From positions 110,573-174,572 of the forward strand of contig JAGVKG010000026.1 in the NCBI GenBank assembly GCA_020050685.1: DNA of 64,000 nucleotides, written 5' to 3'. The position numbers and the translations under genes are program-made. This DNA comes from Candidatus Obscuribacterales bacterium. GTDB taxonomy: Bacteria; Cyanobacteriota; Vampirovibrionia; Obscuribacterales; Obscuribacteraceae. The notes under the pieces were generated by a model. The model ran no database searches. It was not told the origin of the DNA and saw only the letters and a list, made by a program, of their open reading frames with translations. Of this stretch, positions 1 to 9,501 are shown one piece after another (the stretch's first letter is position 1; every line of letters starts with the position of its first letter).

Positions 1-1049
1 TTGCGCGCCTTTGCTTCTCTGCGTAACTGTGTTTCAAGATCGTTTATATGTTTGAGAATATCTTGATTGACTTTCACGAGTGATGCCAATTCCTTGTAGG
101 CTTCCACGGCTTGAATTCTTTGATTTTTAAATTCAAGCGAAACGGCGGTCTTGCGTTTCAGTTCTACAGGATCGACAGGTGGATAGCCTTTTGTCTTCGT
201 GTACTCGGGGCTAATTGCTTCGGTTTGTTTTATTTCCGAAATGCAGCGATCCAGATCACCACGATAATAGCGAAGCTTAGCTAATTCCCAGTGGGCAATT
301 GCCATATTAGAATCGCAAGCTAAGGCTTGACGAAATTCCTTTTCTGCTTCATCCAATCTGGCATCTGCAGCATATATCGTACCAATGTAATAGTGAATTT
401 TAGGATTGGTTGGCACTAATTTTTCAGCAATCAAAAGTTTTTCCAAAGCAACTTCAATATTGGCATCAGCACGTTTATAAATTGCCAATCCCAAATCGCG
501 CTGCGCATCCGGATAATTTGGATTTAGCCTGGTGGCAGTTTCGTAATTTTCAATTGCTCCATCCAAATCGCCAAGTTGCTCTAAGAGTTCACCAAGGTGA
601 TAGTAAGCATCCGGGTATTTGGGATCAATTTGTATACACTGCTTGAACAAATTCATCGCTTCTCTGGTCTGTCCAAGTTTCTTTAGCACCAGCGCATAGT
701 TATTTCGACATTGAACAAAATTGTAATCAATGTTGAGTGCCGTACGAAATTCAGGAATAGATGCTTGGTCATCCCCAGATTGCGAGAGCACCAAGGCCAA
801 ATAGTGGTGAACTAATTTGTTTTTTGGATCTTTATCCAGCGATTTTTTATAAGCAGCAATTGCTGCCGGGAAATCGCCTGCCTCGTGCAGCCTCATACCC
901 TCATTAAAATACGCCTTTGCCTGATTAGCACGCTGAATATCAAATGGGTTTGGCGCTATCCAAGGCGAATCCTGGGCTGAAACCATCTGGCAGGTAGCAA
1001 AAGACAATGTACATAATAGGCTGAAAGCAACAGAGCTCATGAAACGCAT
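1..1049 (-). CDS. Exported TPR-repeat protein, 3' end outside window
   Basis: The minus strand is open from an ATG at 1049 to the window edge, so the C-terminus is missing. I place the start at 1049 because a GGAGA ribosome-binding site lies about 9 bases upstream; an ATG at 1040 is the alternative. The N-terminus (MRFMSSVAFSLLCTLSFA...) looks like a signal peptide ending near VSAQ. About seven TPR units follow, with typical G-D/Y-A-x-P signatures (AGDFPAAIAAY, LGDLDGAIENY, DARLDEAEKEF). TPRs are protein-binding scaffolds. The end of the visible part (about the last 40 residues) becomes charged and helical. No catalytic domain is seen. Its partner is unknown. Confidence 0.85.
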   Translation of the reverse strand, partial: MRFMSSVAFSLLCTLSFATCQMVSAQDSPWIAPNPFDIQRANQAKAYFNEGMRLHEAGDFPAAIAAYKKSLDKDPKNKLVHHYLALVLSQSGDDQASIPEFRTALNIDYNFVQCRNNYALVLKKLGQTREAMNLFKQCIQIDPKYPDAYYHLGELLEQLGDLDGAIENYETATRLNPNYPDAQRDLGLAIYKRADANIEVALEKLLIAEKLVPTNPKIHYYIGTIYAADARLDEAEKEFRQALACDSNMAIAHWELAKLRYYRGDLDRCISEIKQTEAISPEYTKTKGYPPVDPVELKRKTAVSLEFKNQRIQAVEAYKELASLVKVNQDILKHINDLETQLRREAKAR

Positions 1050-1162
1050 GGTACTTATGATTCTCCAGGCAATTAATCGAATTGGACTAGTGGAATTAGC
1101 TAACTACTATTTTTCAACCACATTAGTTCCCATAATAACCTCTTTGCTAGATTCTCCGCAGG

Positions 1163-1189
1163 TTAAAAACGACCGGCATAAATTGCCGG
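1163..1189 (-). terminator. Probable intrinsic terminator of the 906-aa gene
   Basis: CCGGCA and TGCCGG form a perfect 6-bp stem with a 5-base loop at 1173-1189. Read on the minus strand it is followed by TCGTTTTT. It lies 3' of the minus-strand gene ending at 1267 and 5' of the TPR gene. Confidence 0.55.
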
Positions 1190-1266
1190 CGTTAATGCGC
1201 CAAAGATCCGTAGAGACGACTGAGCCCGGGGTAAGCATAATCCGTTGAGGGCTGGGTGATCCTCCG

Positions 1267-3987
1267 CTACGAGGCTCGCTTGTCACTTGATGGCTTCTGC
1301 TTGGACTGGCGAAGCATTTCTTGACGCATTTCTTCTTCCTGGACAATTCGGCCCAAGTAATTCGATGCCGCCAAGGCTGAAAGCGGTGACACATAATTTT
1401 GAGAAGCCCGGATTAACTTACCCGGTGCGTGCCAAGCTTTGGTGCCTACATAGGTCAGTGCGGCTTCCGGAGAGACTGCCGCAAGTTTTGCCAGCCGACC
1501 GGTGTTCTCAACCAATGCATTTGGTATATTGTTGAACACTGTCAGCGGTTCATATTTACCGGTATCCGTACGATATTGGGAACGTAAGTCCCGCGAAATC
1601 AAGTCTATGTATTGCAAAGCATTGTGAGCATCTTGACCGCGCTCAGTCGCTCTTGCCCATGCAGTCATGCCAGCATCAAACACATCGTTAACTCCGTACT
1701 TGGACTTATCGAATGATGGCACAGTGTGCAAACCCTTATCCATGGCATCACACATCTTGTCGGCCAGTCCATTTATACGGTTGTATTCCTCAATACTATT
1801 AGGATCTACTTGCTTCCATTGTTTTCCTTCTAAAGCATCAAGTGGAGTTTCGTACTGAAGTTTAATCAGCGATTCATGGATGGCATCCCAATCCTTACGC
1901 AGAACTGAGAAGCTCTTGCCGTTTAGGTCTGTGCTATGCCAAGTGTATTTATCACCAGGCAGACCAGCTTCATTTCCATACTTCCGAAATGCTTTTGACA
2001 TAGCCAACACCAGTGGGTCTGGCGTAATCCCAAGTTTCTCGGCATCGGCTTTTGTGTGAAAGTTGTAAGCCTGATATTCCAATTGAGCAGCACCGCGCAT
2101 CAAGCGGCTAATGTCCAGATCGTGCACTTCAATTCCAATAGTGTCTCCAGTTTCTTTGTCGATCATGGAGTTTCCATAAACGGAACGATTTTCCAACTTT
2201 CCATTTGTGCGCACAGATTGAAGCAACGTGCCCAGTGGTGCCAATCCATGACCGCCGGCAAAAATGTCAGCGGTATTCTCGTTGGCTTGAGCCATGAGTA
2301 TCTCGTAGAAGAGCTCGCTTTTCATCATTGTTCGGGTACCAGGAATGCCACCAAGCAGAAGAGTCGGAATTTGAACCTCTTCGTCGACTATTCCTGCTTT
2401 TTTGAAGCCAGTCTTAACCATGTCTCGCACGAGCGTTTCGCGTTGTTCCTTCGGCAATTCCATGAGCAGCACATAGATGTTGTGTCCCGTTTCGTGTTTG
2501 TTGATACTGGTCCAGACAGAGCTTAACTGATTTTCGGCAATATCTTGCACTATGACAGAGCGGTCCGTAACCCCAGGAATGCGAGGAATTGTAAAATTAC
2601 TTCCTCCTTTGCTATCTCCCACTACATTGATTGGTGCTAAAGCCGGACCAAGTACTTTATGCGATACACCAGCTTTGGAAAGTGCCTTCACAAAAGAATT
2701 GTATTCTGCCTGCGAGAAATTGTTCAAATCCAAAGTAAGCGGTTCTTTCATTTGCACCAAGTGACTGGCCATTGTATGAAAGTACAACAAATCATATGCT
2801 TGGCGAAGATCAGCCGGTGAGCGAATTTCCTTAACAAGATCTACCAACTGTTTCGTGCTGGCACTATATTCAGGCGGCAACATGGAACCAGCCGCGCGTG
2901 ACTCATCAGTCACGCTGGATAATGTAGAGATCATGCTATGTCTTCTATCCGCAATTAAAGCGTCTCTAGGCGCCCATCTCTCTTGCAGATCGCGTGCAAC
3001 TCGTGCCAGTTTTGATAAGTTGTGGGCAGAGAATTCTGAGCCAATTTGTTCTTCCAGTGAATTGTGCTGTTTTGGTGCTGTCGGCGATTTACCAGCAGCA
3101 AGCTCAACTCTATTGTCGAGAACATTGTTGTAAGACAATGAAATTGTCGACGCCAATGGTATTTCCTTGCTTCTTAACTTCGCATCGGCAGCCAACTTTC
3201 CTTCGAGTGTGTCGATAAATTCACTATATGACTTACCGTCCTTGCCAAATCTATGAAAGTTCTCTTTAGAAATTGTATCGTTGACATGGTTCATGTACTC
3301 ACTGACACGTTCAAGTTTTTGTTCGTGCGTGAGATTCTCGGCCGGTTCCGGTTTAGCAAAAATAGCTTTTGTACCACCAACAATTTTATCTACGCCCCAA
3401 TTAGCAAAACCGCCAGCGGCAAGACCAATAGTTGAATCAACGACAAATTCGGATTGCGCATGTCCCATTCTTTTGGCTACATGATCAATTGTCTTTAAGT
3501 CGCGTGCAGTCGTTGCAGAGGACAATGCATCCCAAGTTGGCTTGAGTGCGTCTTTGACAAAAGTAGCAGCCAATATGCCACCAACTGCCATTTTCACCGC
3601 CGCTGGTGCGGGCGCCAAACATCTCAAACCAACAGTAAATGCACCGGCACATACTGCTTTCTGCCCAGTTTCCGGCAGCTTGGTTGTGACAGCTTCCGTA
3701 AAATCTTTGGAAAGATTGCTCACTGCATATCGCGTTCCCAAACCTAAAACAGTTCCGTAACGCGCAGCCAAATTGTTTTCAACTGCTCTCTCTAAGGCTT
3801 TGTCGCTCTTGCGTGCAAATGCCCGATTCTCTTCAATAATTTTTGCTGCAACTTTTGATTCGAAACTTTGCTCGGCTGGAAACATCAGCCATTTATCCGT
3901 CTCTTTCAATTGATTTTTGTTGTCACTACTTCCAAAAACCCCAACGTTGCTTTTACTCGAACCTATCTCTTCAGTGCCTTCGCTCAT
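1267..3987 (-). CDS. Large HExxH-containing protein of unknown function (906 aa)
   Basis: I do not recognise the family. Residues about 110-150 are Ala/Gly-rich and hydrophobic (possible membrane-inserting helices), and a second Gly-rich hydrophobic patch lies near 185-205. H498-E499-T-G-H502 is a zincin-type HExxH motif. About 70 residues downstream E570-N-T-A-D-I-F could supply the third, gluzincin-like zinc ligand. The rest is helical and charged, with an acidic/Lys N-terminus and no classical signal peptide. Metallopeptidase activity is inferred only from the motif spacing. The ribosome-binding site (GGAG, 9 bases before ATG) is supplied by the repeat unit at 3994-4021. Confidence 0.85.
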   Translation of the reverse strand: MSEGTEEIGSSKSNVGVFGSSDNKNQLKETDKWLMFPAEQSFESKVAAKIIEENRAFARKSDKALERAVENNLAARYGTVLGLGTRYAVSNLSKDFTEAVTTKLPETGQKAVCAGAFTVGLRCLAPAPAAVKMAVGGILAATFVKDALKPTWDALSSATTARDLKTIDHVAKRMGHAQSEFVVDSTIGLAAGGFANWGVDKIVGGTKAIFAKPEPAENLTHEQKLERVSEYMNHVNDTISKENFHRFGKDGKSYSEFIDTLEGKLAADAKLRSKEIPLASTISLSYNNVLDNRVELAAGKSPTAPKQHNSLEEQIGSEFSAHNLSKLARVARDLQERWAPRDALIADRRHSMISTLSSVTDESRAAGSMLPPEYSASTKQLVDLVKEIRSPADLRQAYDLLYFHTMASHLVQMKEPLTLDLNNFSQAEYNSFVKALSKAGVSHKVLGPALAPINVVGDSKGGSNFTIPRIPGVTDRSVIVQDIAENQLSSVWTSINKHETGHNIYVLLMELPKEQRETLVRDMVKTGFKKAGIVDEEVQIPTLLLGGIPGTRTMMKSELFYEILMAQANENTADIFAGGHGLAPLGTLLQSVRTNGKLENRSVYGNSMIDKETGDTIGIEVHDLDISRLMRGAAQLEYQAYNFHTKADAEKLGITPDPLVLAMSKAFRKYGNEAGLPGDKYTWHSTDLNGKSFSVLRKDWDAIHESLIKLQYETPLDALEGKQWKQVDPNSIEEYNRINGLADKMCDAMDKGLHTVPSFDKSKYGVNDVFDAGMTAWARATERGQDAHNALQYIDLISRDLRSQYRTDTGKYEPLTVFNNIPNALVENTGRLAKLAAVSPEAALTYVGTKAWHAPGKLIRASQNYVSPLSALAASNYLGRIVQEEEMRQEMLRQSKQKPSSDKRAS

Positions 3988-3993
3988 ATTTAT

Positions 3994-4060
3994 ACGCTCC
4001 GTCGCCTTTCGGCTCCTCCGCTACTCTAAACGCTCTGCTGCGGACAGCTCCTCGCTGTCC
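3994..4060. repeat. Interspersed repeat with TCCTC-loop hairpin, copy A
   Basis: A unit of about 28 bases starting ACGCTCCGTCGCCT at 3994 recurs at 17507 and 17610 with few changes. Next to it, GGACAGC-TCCTC-GCTGTCC (4042-4060) is a perfect 7-bp hairpin. Hairpins with the same TCCTC loop but different stems occur at 17555-17573 and, inverted, at 20422-20440. On the minus strand the unit's left end reads GGAGCG and serves as ribosome-binding site for the gene starting at 3987. Confidence 0.7.
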
Positions 4061-4383
4061 TTCGCTCGCTGTGTACCATTTCTATCTGTATTCTCCATCG
4101 CCTTCCGGCTTTTTAAGCGTTACCTCAGCCATCGCCTTGTCGCTTTCTTTCTCTTGTTTTCTATGTAAAGAAGATTAAGACTGTTAATGTTCTTTGTCGA
4201 TTAAAACGGAGGCGCTCACAGTGGTGGAATCACGACTGAAATCTGAAGATCTAATCTAGCTCGTCAAGCACGTAGAATGTAGTTACAACAGATTCCAACA
4301 TTTAGGCGTCAAAAGGCACAGGTCGTCAGGCGGTTGGCTGGCAAGACCTAATTCCTAAAGATTCAGATGGAGCGTGCAAAAAA
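4061..4383. other. Intergenic region between divergent genes, no gene seen
   Basis: It lies between the hairpin repeat and the ADP-ribosylglycohydrolase-like gene. The first 100 bases are C/T-rich on the plus strand and echo the repeat (CGCTCGCTG, CATCGCCTT). I found no convincing coding frame, RNA fold or promoter pair. It must hold the promoters of the two divergent genes. Confidence 0.4.
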
Positions 4384-5352
4384 ATGAACGAAGCAGTAAA
4401 AGACCGGATTTATGGAGCCATTCTTGGCTCAGCTTGCGCCAACTCGCTTGGCGGCAGTTGCATAGGTCTAAATCGCAAAGAAATTTGTACCGCAGTTGGC
4501 GCACGCGGACTGAAGGACTTCAGCCCCGGACTTTTGCGCAGCTTTTTGCCGGATCATGTACCCGGCACCATTCTGGCCGATACTTATTTGGCAATGGCTC
4601 TAGCCGAATCCTTGATTGCCAACAAAGGAAATTTTAGTCAGGCGGATCTCAAGGCGCGCTTCGCGCATTTGCTGGAGGATCCAGCATTTCTCAAATCCGC
4701 GCCAGGCGCACTTTGCCTTTCGGCTCTGCGCCGCATGGCTGACAACGAAGAACCATTAGATGACCATAGTGCAGAGGCCGTACATGATTCTGCCGCAGTG
4801 CGTGCTTACCCAATTGGTTGTTTGCCAAACAAGTTTAATTTGAAAGAGATTGCCGTCGGACAAACCAAGCTCACTCATGCAGATGGACGCGTTCAAGCTG
4901 CGGCTGCCGTTTTGGCAAACTCAGTGCATGGATTTATCAACGGCAAGCGCTTGGATAATGAAGCCGAGGTACGAAATTATGTACGCGAGAATTATCAGCT
5001 AGCAAGCCAAATTGATGAACGATTTGCCGAAGCCTGGGACGACGTTGCACCAGATCTCGACTATGCAAGACCGGCTCACGAACTTCCTTATTCGGTTATC
5101 AATGTCGAAGCGGATGTATCGGAAGGTGTGCCAACTTCAGTGGGGATTTTCTTGATCTTCCGCCATAGTTTGGAAGAGGCAATTAGCCAAGCGGCCTCAT
5201 CCGGTGGAGACACAGATACTGCCGCCGCCGTAGTTGGCGCATTGTCCGGCGCTTACCACGGCGCATCCGCCATTCCTGAGCGCTGGTTAGCCAAAATTGC
5301 CGAGCGCAAGCGCTTAGAAGATATTGCCGAAGGACTTTGCAAGCTTTGGTAA
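4384..5352 (+). CDS. ADP-ribosylglycohydrolase (DraG/ARH-like) family protein
   Basis: 322 residues, the usual size for the family. The N-terminal helix reads GAILGSACANSLGG (11-24). THADGR (164-169) and GGDTDTAAA (274-282) match the family's metal-site helices. The family hydrolyses ADP-ribose linked to protein or small molecules, with a binuclear Mg/Mn centre bound by Asp and Thr residues. One deviation is that the usual TDDT motif near residue 65 reads LADT, so one metal-ligand Asp is missing; activity may be altered. It has its own start region (GGAG 12 bases before ATG) and precedes the fatty-acid genes by about 85 bases. Target unknown. Confidence 0.85.
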   Translation: MNEAVKDRIYGAILGSACANSLGGSCIGLNRKEICTAVGARGLKDFSPGLLRSFLPDHVPGTILADTYLAMALAESLIANKGNFSQADLKARFAHLLEDPAFLKSAPGALCLSALRRMADNEEPLDDHSAEAVHDSAAVRAYPIGCLPNKFNLKEIAVGQTKLTHADGRVQAAAAVLANSVHGFINGKRLDNEAEVRNYVRENYQLASQIDERFAEAWDDVAPDLDYARPAHELPYSVINVEADVSEGVPTSVGIFLIFRHSLEEAISQAASSGGDTDTAAAVVGALSGAYHGASAIPERWLAKIAERKRLEDIAEGLCKLW

Positions 5353-5407
5353 AGTAGTTGCGAGGACTAGAAAAATCAGCCCCGAGGATATAAAGTAGTC
5401 GTCCGCA

Positions 5408-5430
5408 TGAACATATAGCGTGAACATATA
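5408..5430. repeat. Tandem 10-bp direct repeat upstream of fabG
   Basis: TGAACATATA occurs at 5408-5417 and again at 5421-5430, in the short gap before fabG. The spacing of 13 bases start to start is just over one helical turn. It could be an operator or part of the promoter; chance cannot be excluded. Confidence 0.35.
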
Positions 5431-5489
5431 AAAGGATGAGGTTAATGACAACTCAGCAACTAGAAAGCGTACTTGAAGGAAACAAGCCC

Positions 5490-6224
5490 ATGTTGGCAGA
5501 CAAAGTAGCAATCATTACAGGTTCAGGCCGAGGAATCGGCAAAGCAATTGCTCAGGCAATGGTCCAGCAAGGTGCCAAAGTTGTAATCACGGATATCAAC
5601 GAAGAGCTCTGCCAAACCACCGCTAAAGAATTGAAAGAAGGCGGCGGTGAGGTAATTGGCGTTCCTTGCAACGTGACAATTTCCGACACAATTGAAAAGA
5701 TGGTCGAAACAGTGATCAAGACGTGGGGACGCATCGACATTTTGGTAAACAATGCCGGTATCACACGCGACGACTTATTTATTCGCATGACGGAAGATCA
5801 ATGGCAGGCTGTGATTGATACAAATTTGACCTCGGCTTTCAAAGTCACCAAGCCAGTGATCAAAGTAATGTCCAAGCAACGTTTTGGTCGCATTATCAAC
5901 ATCGCCTCAACAACCGGCGTGCATGGCAATTTTGGTCAAGCAAACTATGCAGCCGCAAAAGCCGGCTTGATTGGTTTCACCAAGACTTTGGCTCGCGAAT
6001 ATGCCAGCCGCAATATCACCTGTAACGCTGTAGCCCCAGGTTTTATTGAGACCGACATGACCAAAGCCCTAGGTGAAGAGAAAATAAGCAAAGTGGTCGA
6101 GCATATTCCGCTGGGCCGCATGGGACAACCGCAAGATATTGCTAAAGCCGTTATGTTCTTTGCCGGACCTGGCGAATACGTCACTGGTCAAGTGCTGAAA
6201 GTAGACGGCGGGCTTTACATTTAG
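5490..6224 (+). CDS. fabG: 3-oxoacyl-ACP reductase FabG
   Basis: NADPH-dependent reduction of 3-ketoacyl-ACP in type II fatty acid synthesis. The Rossmann motif TGSGRGIG is near the N-terminus, NNAG follows, and the catalytic Ser (IASTTG) and YxxxK (YAAAK) are present. The C-terminus ends DGGLYI, typical of the family. The frame is open from an ATG at 5436. I chose 5490 because it has AAGGA 9 bases upstream and gives about 244 residues, the family's usual length, starting MLADKVAIITG. An ATG at 5445 with AAGGA 8 bases upstream is a real alternative and would add a 15-residue leader. It is followed by acpP and fabF, the classic cluster. Confidence 0.95.
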   Translation: MLADKVAIITGSGRGIGKAIAQAMVQQGAKVVITDINEELCQTTAKELKEGGGEVIGVPCNVTISDTIEKMVETVIKTWGRIDILVNNAGITRDDLFIRMTEDQWQAVIDTNLTSAFKVTKPVIKVMSKQRFGRIINIASTTGVHGNFGQANYAAAKAGLIGFTKTLAREYASRNITCNAVAPGFIETDMTKALGEEKISKVVEHIPLGRMGQPQDIAKAVMFFAGPGEYVTGQVLKVDGGLYI

Positions 6225-6228
6225 TCCT

Positions 6229-6264
6229 GCTAATTTTTCCCTCGAAAGACGGCTAGAAATTAGC
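6229..6264 (+). other. Long-loop inverted repeat after fabG
   Basis: GCTAATTT (6229-6236) and AAATTAGC (6257-6264) are perfect 8-bp inverted repeats with a 20-base loop directly after the fabG stop. No clear T-run follows. It may attenuate transcription between fabG and acpP, or protect mRNA ends. Function is not shown. Confidence 0.3.
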
Positions 6265-6410
6265 TTGAAAAGTTCTTAGCGAACATTTCAAAACATTGCC
6301 GTTCCTCGAGCCAAAGATGATAGCAAGCGTGTTATCCTATTTAATTCTGGTGCTCAGGTATCAGCGTCGTCTGCACTTCGTATTTGACCTATTAGGGGGT
6401 ATTTAGGACC

Positions 6411-6650
6411 ATGGATGAAAAGGAAGCCTTCGAGCGAGTAAAGAAGGTAGCCGTCGCTCAACTCAACGTTAACGGTGACGAAGTTACTATGGAAGCAAGC
6501 TTCACCCAGGACCTAGGCGCCGATTCTCTCGACACCGTCGAGTTGGTGATGGCTCTTGAGGAAGAATTCGGAATGGAAATTCCGGACGAAGATGCCGAAA
6601 AGATCACAACAGTTGGCGAAGCCGTTAAATACATCGCCGCTCATCTCTAA
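6411..6650 (+). CDS. acpP: Acyl carrier protein
   Basis: 79 residues, acidic and helical. [18 protein letters not shown] carries the Ser (in DSLD) that receives 4'-phosphopantetheine and then carries growing acyl chains. It lies between fabG and fabF. The 186-base gap before it, longer than the others in the cluster, suggests its own promoter for a highly expressed gene. TTAGGGGG lies about 15 bases, and AGGA 4 bases, before the ATG. Confidence 0.97.
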   Translation: MDEKEAFERVKKVAVAQLNVNGDEVTMEASFTQDLGADSLDTVELVMALEEEFGMEIPDEDAEKITTVGEAVKYIAAHL

Positions 6651-6682
6651 GCAAAAGCTAAGTCATCGGCCAGGATGTACAA

Positions 6683-7939
6683 ATGAATAAACAGCGTGTT
6701 GTTGTCACCGGCATCGGGGCAGTCACATCTCTTGGTATTGGCAAGGATGACTTTTGGTCAGCAATAGTGTCCGGACGTTCGGGTGTATCCCGAGTGACTG
6801 GCATCGATCCTAAATATGAATCTGCGTGCAAAATTGGCGCGCAGATTCATGATTTTGATCCATTAAAATTCATGGAGCCAAAACAAGCCAAGCGAATGGA
6901 CAGGTTCATTCAGCTCGGTGTTGCTGCCAGTAAGTTAGCCGTTGAAGACGCCAAGCTTGATATGGCCCAAGAAGATTCAAATCGCGTCGGCGTGATGGTC
7001 GGATCAGCCGCCGGTGGTTTTGCCACTTTTGAAGCACAACACAATATCTTGCTTACCCGTGGTGCAAGTCGTCTGTCACCATTTACGGTGCCAATGATTA
7101 TTGTCAACATGCCGGCTGGTTGGATATCGATTATTCATGGGGCAAACGGACCAAATTCTTGCGCAGTAACCGCTTGTGCAACATCGGCACATTGTCTTGG
7201 CGATGCATTTAGAATTATTGCCCGCGGTGAAGCAGACGTTATGTTTGCTGGTGGCACGGAAGCGGTTTTAACACCAGTGGCAATTGCCGCATTTGCTGCC
7301 GCTCGTACTTTATCCACTCGCAATGACGAGCCGGAAAAGGCTAGCCGTCCATTTGACAAAGACCGCGATGGTTTTGTCATGGCAGAAGGTGCCGCTGTTT
7401 TGATGCTGGAATCGCTTGAGCATGCGCAAGCACGTGGTGCTCATATTTATGCCGAAATTGTTGGCTTTGGATCATCTGCCGATGCCCACGATATCGTACA
7501 GCCCTGTGCCAACGGACGCGGTGCCACCATGGCAATGAAACTGGCTCTGGAAGACGCTGGATTGAAGCCGGAACAAGTTGATTATGTCAATGCACACGGC
7601 ACGTCGACACCGCTTGGCGATAAAGCCGAGACTGGTGCGATCAAACAAGTTTTTGGCGAACACGCAACCTCGCACAAGTTGAAAGTCTCATCGACTAAAT
7701 CTATGAGTGGTCACCTACTTGGTGCCGCCGGAGCAATCGAAGCTGCCGTTTGTGTCCTGGCAATTGAAAATTCCATATTGCCACCAACAATCAACTTGGA
7801 TAATCCTGATCCGGAATGCGACCTTGATTATGTTCCCCACACAGCTCGCAAGAACGTCAATATTGATGTGGCTATTTCCAACAGCTTTGGCTTCGGTGGC
7901 CATAATGCTTGTCTGGCCTTCAAAAAGTTCAAACAATAA
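6683..7939 (+). CDS. fabF: 3-oxoacyl-ACP synthase II FabF
   Basis: Condensing enzyme that extends acyl-ACP with malonyl-ACP. 418 residues. The Cys-His-His triad is visible: C165 in TACATSAH, H305 in [11 protein letters not shown] and H344 in [19 protein letters not shown] lies near the C-terminus. AGGA is 7 bases before the ATG. It starts 32 bases after acpP and ends 11 bases before gatA, so the four genes probably share a transcript. Confidence 0.96.
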   Translation: MNKQRVVVTGIGAVTSLGIGKDDFWSAIVSGRSGVSRVTGIDPKYESACKIGAQIHDFDPLKFMEPKQAKRMDRFIQLGVAASKLAVEDAKLDMAQEDSNRVGVMVGSAAGGFATFEAQHNILLTRGASRLSPFTVPMIIVNMPAGWISIIHGANGPNSCAVTACATSAHCLGDAFRIIARGEADVMFAGGTEAVLTPVAIAAFAAARTLSTRNDEPEKASRPFDKDRDGFVMAEGAAVLMLESLEHAQARGAHIYAEIVGFGSSADAHDIVQPCANGRGATMAMKLALEDAGLKPEQVDYVNAHGTSTPLGDKAETGAIKQVFGEHATSHKLKVSSTKSMSGHLLGAAGAIEAAVCVLAIENSILPPTINLDNPDPECDLDYVPHTARKNVNIDVAISNSFGFGGHNACLAFKKFKQ

Positions 7940-7950
7940 TTCGGAGTGCG

Positions 7951-9447
7951 ATGAAAGAGCTAATCGGCAAATCAATCTCCAAATTACAAGAACTTCTGGC
8001 CAGCAAGCAAGTAAAAGCCAAAGAAGTTTGTGACGCACACCTCAATCATATTGACCGCCTCGACAAAGAAATTTTTGCCTTCAATACTGTCACTCATGGC
8101 TTGGCAAGAAAGCAAGCCGAATTAGTTGATCAACAAATTGCCGCAGGCGATAAGCTGGGAAAACTGGCAGGAATTCCCATTGCTCTGAAAGACAATATTT
8201 GTCTGCAAGGATATCCAACCACTTGCTCAAGTAAAATCCTGGCTAATTTCATGCCACCATATGATGCCACCGTGACAAAACGTTTGTTTGAACAAGGGGC
8301 AGTTTGCGTCGGCAAAACAAACATGGATGAGTTTGCCATGGGCTCATCGACAGAAAATTCCGCGTTCAAACCCACTCTCAATCCCTGGAGTTTGATGGGC
8401 AATGGCAATAAGAAATTAGTACCAGGCGGTTCATCGGGGGGGTCTACCGCATCAGTGGCTGCCGGATTCTCCACAGTGGCATTAGGCTCAGATACTGGCG
8501 GATCTATTAGACAGCCCGCTTCGTTTTGTGGTGTGGTGGGCATGAAGCCGACCTATGGACTGGTATCACGCTTTGGCTTGGTGGCTTTTGCCTCTAGTCT
8601 CGATCAAATTGGTCCGCTTGGACGCACAACCGAAGATGTAGCAATTACACTGTCTGCGATTGCCGGACATGATTCACATGACTCGACTTCACTGCCTGAG
8701 CCGAAAGTAGATTTTTTGTCAGATCTCAAAAAGCCTATTAAAGGCTTGCGCCTAGGAATTATCTCAGAACTTCTCGGTGAAGGTATAGAGGCTGAGATTC
8801 AAGAGGCTATCAAAAAGGCAATTGAGACTTATCGCAGCTTAGGTGCCAAATGCGATCAAGTCTCCATGCCTAATTTGAAACACGCTTTGCCTGTCTATTA
8901 CATAATTGCCACGGCAGAGGCCTCTGCCAATCTTGCCCGCTATGATGGCGTCAGATATGGCTTGCGTGATAAAGAATCAAAAGACGTTCTTTCCATGTAC
9001 TACAAGACTCGACAAGCCGGTTTTGGCGCAGAAGTAAAACGCCGGATTATGCTTGGCACGTTTGCCTTGAGTACAGGATATTACGATGCCTATTACAAAA
9101 AGGCCCAACAAGTCAGACAATTGATCAAAAACGAATTTGATCAAGCATTCCAAAAATTTGATTTGCTCATTTGTCCGACTTCACCATCCGTGGCTTTCGA
9201 GTTTGGTGCCAAAACATCCGACCCACTAAGCATGTATTTATCCGATATTGCCACCATACCAGCCAATCTTGCTGGCATTCCGGCAGTATCTTTGCCCTGC
9301 AGTTTTGACAAACAAGGTTTACCAATTGGTTTACAACTGATGGGACCAGCCTTGTCTGATGCAAAACTTTTACAAGCCGCTTTCGCATTTGAAAGTACGA
9401 CCAATTTTGATAATCAACCACCACCGGCATTATTGACAAAAGTGTAG
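7951..9447 (+). CDS. gatA: Asp-tRNA(Asn)/Glu-tRNA(Gln) amidotransferase subunit A
   Basis: Amidase subunit of GatCAB, which releases ammonia from Gln/Asn to amidate misacylated tRNA. Amidase-signature residues are present: Lys80 (IALKDN), cis-Ser in GGSSGGS (about 161) and nucleophile Ser185 in DTGGSIRQPA. I chose ATG 7951, with GGAG 4 bases upstream, because the frame's earlier ATG at 7909 lies inside fabF. An 8-10 residue insertion (near SLMGNGNKK) precedes the GGSSGGS loop compared with most GatA proteins. gatB and gatC are not in the window. Confidence 0.95.
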   Translation: MKELIGKSISKLQELLASKQVKAKEVCDAHLNHIDRLDKEIFAFNTVTHGLARKQAELVDQQIAAGDKLGKLAGIPIALKDNICLQGYPTTCSSKILANFMPPYDATVTKRLFEQGAVCVGKTNMDEFAMGSSTENSAFKPTLNPWSLMGNGNKKLVPGGSSGGSTASVAAGFSTVALGSDTGGSIRQPASFCGVVGMKPTYGLVSRFGLVAFASSLDQIGPLGRTTEDVAITLSAIAGHDSHDSTSLPEPKVDFLSDLKKPIKGLRLGIISELLGEGIEAEIQEAIKKAIETYRSLGAKCDQVSMPNLKHALPVYYIIATAEASANLARYDGVRYGLRDKESKDVLSMYYKTRQAGFGAEVKRRIMLGTFALSTGYYDAYYKKAQQVRQLIKNEFDQAFQKFDLLICPTSPSVAFEFGAKTSDPLSMYLSDIATIPANLAGIPAVSLPCSFDKQGLPIGLQLMGPALSDAKLLQAAFAFESTTNFDNQPPPALLTKV

Positions 9448-9501
9448 TCACTTTTATGATACACCGGCAACATTTTGGAGACCATTGAAGGAGAAAATCC
9501 A

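Noticed and set aside
7909..7950. Earlier start for gatA
   Set aside because: The ATG lies inside fabF and has no ribosome-binding site; the ATG at 7951 has GGAG and matches the family's start.
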